Positions 13,800 to 19,123 of a stretch of 19,123 nt of DNA are shown here, piece by piece. This stretch comes from JAGLQA01 sp023135565. Lineage in GTDB: Bacteria; Acidobacteriota; Aminicenantia; UBA2199. The position numbers and the translations under genes are program-made. Position 1 is the first letter of the stretch. Each line of letters opens with the position of its first letter. The stretch is from NCBI GenBank assembly GCA_030639305.1, contig DAOWCY010000137.1, forward strand, positions 1 to 19,123, in the 5' to 3' direction. Under the pieces are notes generated by a model. That model did no database searches, was not told the DNA's origin, and saw only the letters and a program-made list of their open reading frames with translations.

Positions 13800-16751
13800 T
13801 CACCTGCCTGTCTTGAACTGGGTGGGCGTTTTGCCGGTGTACTTCTTGAAGGCGCGGTTAAAAGCAGAACCGGTGTTAAATCCTACCCGGTAAGCAATTT
13901 CCAGCACCGAATATTTGTCTTTATCATCTACACTCAACAACCGCCGCGCCTCCGCAATACGATAACTGTTTACCAGGTCCCAAAAATTCTTGCCCAAATG
14001 CTCATTGATCACCTGCGAAAGCAAATAAGCAGGAATACCGATTTGCTTCGCCAACGACTGCAAAGATATATTCTCATCTAAATAGATTTTCTCGATCTTC
14101 AATAAATGATCCAATTTTTTGAGGTATTCCCCGGCTTTATCTTCCTCCAATGGCGAGTCTTTGTATTTGTTTTTTCCCGGGCTGCTTTTGTCCTTTTTAC
14201 CGGACGGGGATACTTTCCCCGTTTTTATAAGATAATAAACACCCAAAACCACGACTATAAAAATTAATACAAGCAAGGCTTTAAAATAAAAGGTCTGCAA
14301 AAAATACGGCTCTATAATAAAATCAAATGCGGCCCCTTTCTCGTTCCATATGCCGCTGCTGTTGGCTGCAATCACCCGGAAACGGTATTGCCCGGCAGTG
14401 AGCTTTTTGTATTTAACGCTCCTGCTGTTTGTGGGAGAAGGTTCCCGCCACTCTTCGTCGATACCTTCGAGCTTGTATTTAATCTTTACTTTCTCCGGGG
14501 AAATAAAAGTGGGCACGGTAAAATAAAATTCACACTCTTCCAGTCCGCCTTTGCTGGGGGGGCTTTCCCGGTCCCTTTCTATAGGCAGGGAATTAAAAAG
14601 AATTTTTGTAATAATCACCGGCGGAGGATACTTGTTGATCCTGATGATACCGGGGTCTACCGCGGCTATCCCCTTTTGGGTGGCAAACCACAACTCCCCT
14701 GCCGGGGTCTTTAAAAGGGAATTTTTAGTGCTGAAAGTGTTTTCCTCACTTTCGATGCCGTCGGTTAGGCCGAAAGAGATACAATCTAATTTGCTCCTGT
14801 TTCCAGCGGCAAATTCGTCTAATTCTCTTTTGCTTACCCTGAAAATACCGTCAAAACTGCTGAACCAAAAATTCTCCCGGCCATCTGTGTCGATTTGATA
14901 GATGTAATCGCTGCCCAATCCGTCTTCCCGGGTGTAAGTAAAAAATTTCCCCTGCTTAAACCGCTTTAAGCCCTGGAAATAAGTGCCGAACCAAAACACG
15001 CCGTTTTTATCTTCATAAATGGCGGTAACGATGACGCCGGGCAAATAAGAAATCCTTTCACGGGGATTGCCGTTTTTTAAGAATTGCAGCCCGTTGGAGG
15101 TGGCAATCCAGATGTTAAAATTTCGATCTTCGTGTATGTTAAACACACTTTTGCCTGTTAGGCCGTCTTTAGTGGTGTAAGAAGAAAACACGCCCCGGCT
15201 GAAGATAGCGATGCCGCGGTCATAAGTGCCGACCCAGGTATTCCCCCTGCTGTCGCAGAGCAAAGCCTGCACTTCGTCGCTGTTCAGACCGTTTTTGGTG
15301 GAGTACACGTCCGGTTTTTCTTTGCTGTCCGGGTTGAAAACAAACACGCCCAATTGTGCGGCGCCAAGCCACAGCCTATCTTTTTTGTCCCCGGAAATGC
15401 CGGTTATAGCGGCTTCTTCCATGGGCAGCGGGTCAACCCGGAAAACCTCGAGAAACATACCGTCCCGGTATTTGTATAATAATCCGCGGTTCGTACCCGC
15501 CCAGATGCGGCCCGCCGCGTCTTTGTAGATGCTTAAACTGCCTGCCGGGAGATTCGCTTCTTTAGCGTAGGTGGTAAAAGTACTCTCTTTAAGGCGTTTT
15601 AGCCCGGATGCGGCGGTGCCCACCCAGAGGCTCTTTTCCCTGTCTTCCAGGATACAGGTGACTTGTTCGCCTTTTAGAGAATTTTCGACCGCCATGTCCC
15701 CGGCCCGGCCCCGGCTGAGCCGCGCCAGTCCATCCCCGCCTCCGCACCAAATATTACCTTCGCTGTCTTCCAGTATTTTATATATGCTTGTGCTTCTTGC
15801 CTTCGGCGAGTCAGAACCTTTTTGAAAAAAGGTTCCGACACCTCCAAAAACTTCTATCGAGCGATACGCTTTTCTGCCCACCAAAACGCCCCTCGACGGC
15901 TGCCCGCGCTCCAGGTCCCCCTGGCCCCCCCGCAAAACTTTTGTTGAATTAACGATTGAGCGCCTTTCTACACTACCTGACGGCATATCGGTGAACGAGG
16001 CTGATTCCCCGGTATCATAGATCAAGCCGCGATTGGTGCCGATCCAAAAATCACCTTTCCTGTCTTCATAGACTGTGTAAACCGAATAACTGTCGGTGAA
16101 TTCTTTTATTTCGTACTTTGAAAAAATCCCGTCCCTGTACCTGTATAAGCCGTCCCGGGAAGCGGCAATCCACAAAACGCCTTTACTGTCTTCGAAAATC
16201 GCGGAAATCCGCCTGCCGGTAAAACCTTTCGATTCGTCGAAAAGGGTAAATCCCCCAGCTTTGTAACGAAGTAAATTTCCCCGTCCGGCGGCCAGCCAGA
16301 GATTGCCGTGCATATCTTCATGAATAAAGCGGGTATCTTTTTGCGGTAGGTTATTTGGCGGCGAAAAGGTTTTGAAGCGGTTATTTTTATACCGGGTAAG
16401 TCCGCTGTCGCTGCCGATCCAGAGGATGCCTTCTTTATCCACATATAAATAGTATATAATATTATAATCTTTTGCGCTGCCTGTTTCAAAATGAACAACC
16501 GCAAATTCTAAACCGTCGAAACGAAGTAAACCTTTTGGCGTCCCGATCCAGAGGAAACCCTCCGGGGTCTGGGCAAGAGCGTTAATGGCGTTGGTAGGCA
16601 GTCCATCGCCGGTTTCCCATTTATCGAGGCGGTATTCATGAACCGGCCTATCCGGGTCCAGGGCGAGTAGGTGCAGAGAAAATACCACGGCAGTCAGGAT
16701 TAGTAATATTAAATGCCTTGCCGACAGCTTTTCCGGGAAACGAGCGTTCAT
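13800..16751 (-). CDS. One-component transmembrane regulator: double Reg_prop propeller fused to AraC DNA-binding domain
   Basis: This 983-residue protein has an N-terminal signal anchor (residues about 12-30). About 14 Reg_prop repeats follow, with the core EDKxGxxWIGT, enough for two 7-bladed propellers. A Y_Y_Y domain lies at about 755-812, a transmembrane helix at about 817-838 (ALLVLIFIVVVLGVYYLI) and an AraC-type double helix-turn-helix at about 890-980 (ISLQSLAKQIGIPAYLLSQ, then YSVLEIAYRVGFNTGSAFNR and KKYTGKTPTQFK). There is no kinase or receiver, so a signal bound outside would pass straight through the membrane to DNA. This is the Bacteroides HTCS plan with the phosphorelay removed. 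About 50 residues (267-317) in a loop after the fifth repeat come from an in-frame palindromic element. No Shine-Dalgarno site precedes the ATG; the promoter -10 box lies 6 nt upstream. Confidence 0.87.
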   Translation of the reverse strand: MNARFPEKLSARHLILLILTAVVFSLHLLALDPDRPVHEYRLDKWETGDGLPTNAINALAQTPEGFLWIGTPKGLLRFDGLEFAVVHFETGSAKDYNIIYYLYVDKEGILWIGSDSGLTRYKNNRFKTFSPPNNLPQKDTRFIHEDMHGNLWLAAGRGNLLRYKAGGFTLFDESKGFTGRRISAIFEDSKGVLWIAASRDGLYRYRDGIFSKYEIKEFTDSYSVYTVYEDRKGDFWIGTNRGLIYDTGESASFTDMPSGSVERRSIVNSTKVLRGGQGDLERGQPSRGVLVGRKAYRSIEVFGGVGTFFQKGSDSPKARSTSIYKILEDSEGNIWCGGGDGLARLSRGRAGDMAVENSLKGEQVTCILEDREKSLWVGTAASGLKRLKESTFTTYAKEANLPAGSLSIYKDAAGRIWAGTNRGLLYKYRDGMFLEVFRVDPLPMEEAAITGISGDKKDRLWLGAAQLGVFVFNPDSKEKPDVYSTKNGLNSDEVQALLCDSRGNTWVGTYDRGIAIFSRGVFSSYTTKDGLTGKSVFNIHEDRNFNIWIATSNGLQFLKNGNPRERISYLPGVIVTAIYEDKNGVFWFGTYFQGLKRFKQGKFFTYTREDGLGSDYIYQIDTDGRENFWFSSFDGIFRVSKRELDEFAAGNRSKLDCISFGLTDGIESEENTFSTKNSLLKTPAGELWFATQKGIAAVDPGIIRINKYPPPVIITKILFNSLPIERDRESPPSKGGLEECEFYFTVPTFISPEKVKIKYKLEGIDEEWREPSPTNSRSVKYKKLTAGQYRFRVIAANSSGIWNEKGAAFDFIIEPYFLQTFYFKALLVLIFIVVVLGVYYLIKTGKVSPSGKKDKSSPGKNKYKDSPLEEDKAGEYLKKLDHLLKIEKIYLDENISLQSLAKQIGIPAYLLSQVINEHLGKNFWDLVNSYRIAEARRLLSVDDKDKYSVLEIAYRVGFNTGSAFNRAFKKYTGKTPTQFKTGR
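15799..15950 (-). repeat. Dispersed palindromic element, copy 5, inside the AraC-type sensor gene
   Basis: About 150 nt inserted in frame. It starts GCCTTCGGCGAG (shared with copy 3 and, with one change, copy 2), includes the palindrome GAACCTTTTTGAAAAAAGGTTC (15814-15835, here a 22-nt site with 10-bp arms GAACCTTTTT and AAAAAGGTTC), and ends near CGCAAAACTTTTG as copy 2 does. The middle is unlike copy 2. It encodes residues about 267-317 (including KVLRGGQGDLERGQPSRG), which interrupt the expected propeller repeat spacing. Confidence 0.72.
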
Positions 16752-16757
16752 GCTGCT

Positions 16758-16785
16758 ATTATATAATAAACAAAAAAATTTTCAA
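16758..16785 (-). promoter_or_regulatory. Promoter abutting the sensor ATG, suggesting a leaderless transcript
   Basis: On the minus strand TTGAAA (16785-16780) is followed by 16 nt and a perfect TATAAT (16763-16758), and the ATG follows after only 6 nt. Transcription would begin at or next to the start codon. Confidence 0.5.
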
Positions 16786-16799
16786 GCCCGTGCCGCGGC

Positions 16800-16822
16800 C
16801 CCCCACTTCAATTTATTGGGGG
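16800..16822. repeat. CCCCCA/TGGGGG hairpin
   Basis: CCCCCA (16800-16805) pairs with TGGGGG (16817-16822) around an 11-nt AT-rich loop. A similar stem with a similar AT-rich loop occurs inside copy 4 of the dispersed element (18926-18952), so this may be a minimal related element. It lies about 180 nt past the peptidase stop and just upstream of the AraC-type sensor promoter. Confidence 0.45.
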
Positions 16823-17000
16823 CGTAACCCGGCAGCCCGGATGACAGCGTCTATGATATGATTACCCCGCTGTCGCTGCTTTATACCGAATGCGCTTATG
16901 AACAGGGTATCTTTGGAAAGCGCAATTGGAGAGGATTGGTCGATTTATCCCCGGCCTGCGGATGCCGGCATCGATTGGACTGAGTTCTCTTACGCTCCTG

Positions 17001-18728
17001 CTATTTTTCTTTTTCTATGGCGTAAATGGGCCTGATGTCTACGGGCACATGGGTTACTTTGGCTATGGCTTTCTCGATAGGCGCGGACACTACCTTGTAT
17101 TTGTCGATCATGGCTTTGGCTTTGGTATAATCCCCTAAAGCCTGGATCATCAGTATTTCATTAGCCAACTGCTTAATAACCGCTTCTATTTTCTCTTCGT
17201 TGACACTGAAATTGCAGTTTGCTTCATCGTAAAGGAAACCGCCCTTTTCCAGGATGTAATTGAGCTGGATGGCATTGCCGCCGCCGTGGGCCGCATCGAT
17301 ACCGAACCTGATGCTCCTGAACATGCCGCCTAAATATGTAGCATAAATATTCTTGGCCAGCTCTTTGGGGAAAACGCCCTGGTCGATCATAAATTTTAAA
17401 TTCCAGATACCCAGGACGTCGGCTTTGGCTTCTTCCATGGTGGAATAGAGTTCTTGCAATTCTTTATTGACAGTGGTTTTCTTACCGTCTTTCTCGATGC
17501 TGCCCGGCCCCAAACCATGGGAAAATTCATGCATCAATATGTGGTTAAAATAGGCATCGAATGCAGTTAGCGACATCTCCTTTTCGGCCAGTACTTCTTT
17601 GGCTATGGGGATCCAAATTTTGTCGAATTTTGCCCGGCAAATGTTTTTGAGCATTACTTTTTTGCTCCCTTTTGCTTCCCTGACGCGCTCATCATTGGGC
17701 AGGTTAAAGGCAATGGTCTGGACGCCGGCTTTGGTATCGCCGCCGGTAAAAACTTCATTCGTTATCATGACCGGCGAGCTTTTGCCGCGCTTAAAATTTT
17801 TGTATTTGTCGTCGAAAGGCAGGTTCTTTTCCATCTTAACCACGTATTCTGAAAGTGTGGCCAGTTTTTTGCTCTCTGCCGGGTCAACCAGGGTGATAAA
17901 AGCCTCGAAAGCGGCTTTGTAACCGAAGAGCCGGTCTTCGTATACTTCGTAGGGACCGATGACCATTTCGATTTTGTGGTCTTTCAAATCCATCCAGTCC
18001 ATGTCGCTTTGATAGTAGTCGTTGCTTAAAAAAGCCTCTGCCCGGGAATTTAGATATTTTTTTAAGGAGGGATTCTCGATTAATTGGGCGGCTTCTTTTA
18101 ATTTTTTTACCGCCTTTTCCAGGAGAAGTTTGTAAAATTTCGCATAGGGGATGGCTGTTAATTTACCCTCTATCCTGCGGATCACGGTAAAGTTCGAGGT
18201 AAATTGAGCTTCATTTTCGGGGTGATCTTCGAGCCACTTTTCAAACTCCTCTTTGGTCATGTCTTCCGGGTAGTAACCGGCGCCTAAGGGTTTCTCGATA
18301 TCGAGATTGATAAAAGATTTGTGAGCTTCCAGGCGGTCAAAGGGGCCGAAATTGATTTTAAAAAACTTCTTCAGAATTTTATAATCGGCATTATCGCTTT
18401 CTCGCAGTTCGTTTAATAAAGAGCAATTTTTTATGAAAACTTGCCGAAGAAATATCTTATCCATATATTTCGCGGCGGTTACGATGAGTTTCAGCGCTTT
18501 TTTTTCGTTGTCGTTCAATGCCGATGAATCGTATTCGATCTTTACCGGGGCATATTTGGCCATCTGTTTTTTTACGACGTCGATTTTTTCGTAATTTTTT
18601 ATTACCCCTGTTTTTTCCGTTTTCATAGTGTCCTCCGGCGTCTTCGTGTCCTGATCTTTTTTCCCGCAGGAAAAAAACAACAGTGATAACACCAGCATTA
18701 AAATTAAAAGACTTGATCTGTAATTCAT
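17001..18728 (-). CDS. Lipoprotein zinc peptidase, dipeptidyl-peptidase III (M49)-like
   Basis: This 575-residue protein has a lipoprotein signal ending LLFFSC (lipidated Cys21) and a charged linker, so it is probably anchored to a membrane outside the cytoplasm. The zinc site is H400-E-F-S-H404, and E432-E-A-K-A-D437 matches the EECRAD motif of M49, where the second Glu binds zinc. Classical M49 enzymes have the hexapeptide HEXXGH. A pentapeptide HEXXH form is known in Caldithrix abyssi DPP III, so this is most likely a diverged M49 enzyme cutting dipeptides from peptide N-termini. I did not find the rest of the DPP III active-site signature, so other HEXXH peptidases remain possible. The start has a perfect AAAGGAGG 4 nt before the ATG, and a promoter lies upstream. 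The gene stands alone. Confidence 0.78.
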   Translation of the reverse strand: MNYRSSLLILMLVLSLLFFSCGKKDQDTKTPEDTMKTEKTGVIKNYEKIDVVKKQMAKYAPVKIEYDSSALNDNEKKALKLIVTAAKYMDKIFLRQVFIKNCSLLNELRESDNADYKILKKFFKINFGPFDRLEAHKSFINLDIEKPLGAGYYPEDMTKEEFEKWLEDHPENEAQFTSNFTVIRRIEGKLTAIPYAKFYKLLLEKAVKKLKEAAQLIENPSLKKYLNSRAEAFLSNDYYQSDMDWMDLKDHKIEMVIGPYEVYEDRLFGYKAAFEAFITLVDPAESKKLATLSEYVVKMEKNLPFDDKYKNFKRGKSSPVMITNEVFTGGDTKAGVQTIAFNLPNDERVREAKGSKKVMLKNICRAKFDKIWIPIAKEVLAEKEMSLTAFDAYFNHILMHEFSHGLGPGSIEKDGKKTTVNKELQELYSTMEEAKADVLGIWNLKFMIDQGVFPKELAKNIYATYLGGMFRSIRFGIDAAHGGGNAIQLNYILEKGGFLYDEANCNFSVNEEKIEAVIKQLANEILMIQALGDYTKAKAMIDKYKVVSAPIEKAIAKVTHVPVDIRPIYAIEKEK

Positions 18729-18773
18729 GTGTCCTCCTTTAGTTTAAGTATTTTTTCTGAAATTGAAAGTATT

Positions 18774-18802
18774 ATATTAATCTATTAGAACATGAATGTC
18801 AA
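18774..18802 (-). promoter_or_regulatory. Promoter of the peptidase gene
   Basis: On the minus strand a perfect TTGACA (18802-18797) is followed after 17 nt by TAATAT (18779-18774, 4 of 6 consensus). A perfect TATAAT lies at 18776-18771 but at 20-nt spacing. The leader to the ATG would be about 40 nt. Confidence 0.5.
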
Positions 18803-18813
18803 GTTCAATTATC

Positions 18814-18848
18814 GTAAGTGTTCAGTTTTGGAAAAACTTAACACTTAC
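18814..18848. promoter_or_regulatory. 35-nt near-perfect palindrome upstream of the peptidase promoter
   Basis: Arms GTAAGTGTT (18814-18822) and AACACTTAC (18840-18848) enclose AGTTTT and AAAACT, making a 15-bp stem with a single C/T mismatch and a 3-nt centre. It ends 12 nt upstream of the -35 box. It suits an operator or activator site for a dimeric protein, or a hairpin. The AT-rich stem lacks a U-tract on the minus side. Confidence 0.5.
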
Positions 18849-18849
18849 A

Positions 18850-18892
18850 GCCTTCAGCTTTCGACATTCGGCTTTCAGCATTTGGCCATCAG
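18850..18892. repeat. Short degenerate tandem repeat
   Basis: Repeated CTTTCAGC/CCTTCAGC-like words (CCTTCAGCTTTCGACATTCG, GCTTTCAGCATTTGGCCATC) form a degenerate array of about 7-nt units between the palindrome and copy 4 of the dispersed element. No function is apparent. Confidence 0.3.
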
Positions 18893-18900
18893 CGGGAACA

Positions 18901-18984
18901 GCCTTCGGCAGCCCTGCCGGGGGCCGCCCCCATTGAATTTTTCGTTGGGGGCCTCGGCATACCGAACCTCCGAAAAAGTTTGAT
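18901..18984. repeat. Dispersed palindromic element, copy 4, interrupted by the group II intron
   Basis: It includes GCCTTCGGCA, CCCTGCCGGGGGCC (also in copy 2), the CCCCCA/TGGGGG stem, and AAAAAGTTTGAT at its right end. On the minus strand the end reads ATCAAACTTTTTC, identical to 12842-12854 in copy 3, and the intron stops exactly there. The part of the element left of the junction on the 5' exon side lies outside the window. Confidence 0.65.
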
Positions 18985-19035
18985 GTCGAGTAGGGGGATG
19001 AGCCTTCCCACCTGGGAATGCTTCCCCCCCTCACA

Positions 19036-19068
19036 GAACCGGACGTGCGGTTTTCCCGCTTACGGCTC
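19036..19068 (-). ncRNA. Group II intron domain V catalytic hairpin
   Basis: The sequence starts GAGCCGTAAGCGGGAAAACC and ends CGCACGTCCGGTTC on the minus strand. It contains the catalytic AGC triad, a GAAA-type capping loop and the bulge typical of the approximately 34-nt domain V. It is the most diagnostic piece of the intron. Confidence 0.9.
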
Positions 19069-19069
19069 T

Positions 19070-19123
19070 TCACTGCCACTCACTCCTGAAGGCAATTTCA
19101 TACAAGTTGGTGTAAATCTTGGG
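19070..19123 (-). CDS. Possible C-terminus of the intron-encoded reverse transcriptase/maturase
   Basis: From the right edge the minus strand stays open for 17 codons (PKIYTNLYEIAFRSEWQ) and stops one base before domain V. Intron-encoded proteins are encoded in domain IV and often end just before domain V, so the position fits. The fragment is too short to recognise by sequence. Confidence 0.4.
   Translation of the reverse strand, partial: PKIYTNLYEIAFRSEWQ

Larger units (their letters stand above)
18985..19123 (-). mobile_element. Group II intron, 3' end (partial)
   Basis: The 3' end of a self-splicing, retromobile intron runs in from the right edge. Domain V is at 19068-19036. Domain VI (19035-18985) is a GC-rich stem whose base pairs GAG (19032-19030) with CTC (18990-18988), leaving a bulged A at 18991. 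That A is the 7th nucleotide from the intron end, as expected for the branch point. The intron ends CGAC, fitting the AY rule, and the 3' exon begins ATCAAACTTTTT at 18984. The 5' part is outside the window. Confidence 0.85.

Noticed and set aside
16830..16983. Plus-strand open stretch of about 50 codons (containing LLYTECAYEQGIFGKRNW)
   Set aside because: It reads somewhat like protein but has no start with a ribosome site, is short, and cannot be assigned; it may be a gene remnant, but evidence is too weak to list.
3551..18984. CRISPR array formed by the dispersed repeats
   Set aside because: Copies are kilobases apart, variable in length and not regularly spaced; no cas genes are present.
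18822..19079. Minus-strand frame of 85 codons across the intron end
   Set aside because: It crosses the intron 3' splice junction and domains V and VI, so it is a chance frame over structured RNA.

Overview
The window looks like a piece of an uncultivated bacterial genome, most probably Candidatus Aminicenantes (Aminicenantota, near Acidobacteriota). That guess rests on the gene mix: a VWFA-related exported protein, a 6-bladed beta-propeller lipid-free exported protein, two giant Reg_prop/Y_Y_Y sensors, an HdrA/GltD-type oxidoreductase and an M49-like lipoprotein peptidase. It is inference from family composition, not from a marker gene. Every convincing gene is on the minus strand, so transcription runs from right to left.

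Layout from left to right. (1) 1-86: start of a truncated reading frame resembling the short protein often annotated next to group II intron reverse transcriptases. (2) 161-1534: a two-gene unit with a near-consensus promoter, encoding an exported 6-bladed propeller protein followed 15 nt later by a tiny secreted peptide with 12 cysteines. (3) 1764-3347: an exported VWFA-related protein with no visible MIDAS motif. (4) 3653-9329: a three-gene operon read as propeller histidine kinase, then ECF-like sigma factor (start and stop overlap as ATGA), then a zinc-finger membrane anti-sigma factor. (5) 9825-12647: a 940-residue GltD/HdrA fusion flavoprotein with several Fe-S clusters. (6) 12902-13579: an exported ankyrin-repeat protein. 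(7) 13800-16751: a one-component transmembrane regulator made of the same 14-repeat propeller sensor, but with an AraC DNA-binding domain instead of a kinase. (8) 17001-18728: a DPP III (M49)-like lipoprotein peptidase with HEXXH and EEXXAD motifs. (9) 18985-19123: the 3' end of a group II intron, with domains V and VI clearly visible.

A dispersed family of GC-rich palindromic elements runs through the window. Copies lie between genes (near 3551, 12746 and 18901), but two sit inside genes in frame (10840-10940 in the flavoprotein and 15799-15950 in the AraC sensor), where they encode extra peptide in a linker and a propeller loop. The group II intron has its 3' exon inside another copy. These elements and the intron are the main mobile-DNA layer here.

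Functionally, the region is dominated by surface sensing. Two sensors of the same periplasmic design feed different outputs: phosphorylation plus a sigma/anti-sigma pair in one case and direct DNA binding in the other. They sit near exported proteins of unknown function. The strongest candidates for undescribed systems are the kinase-sigma-anti-sigma operon, the Cys-rich peptide with its propeller partner, and the in-frame palindromic elements.
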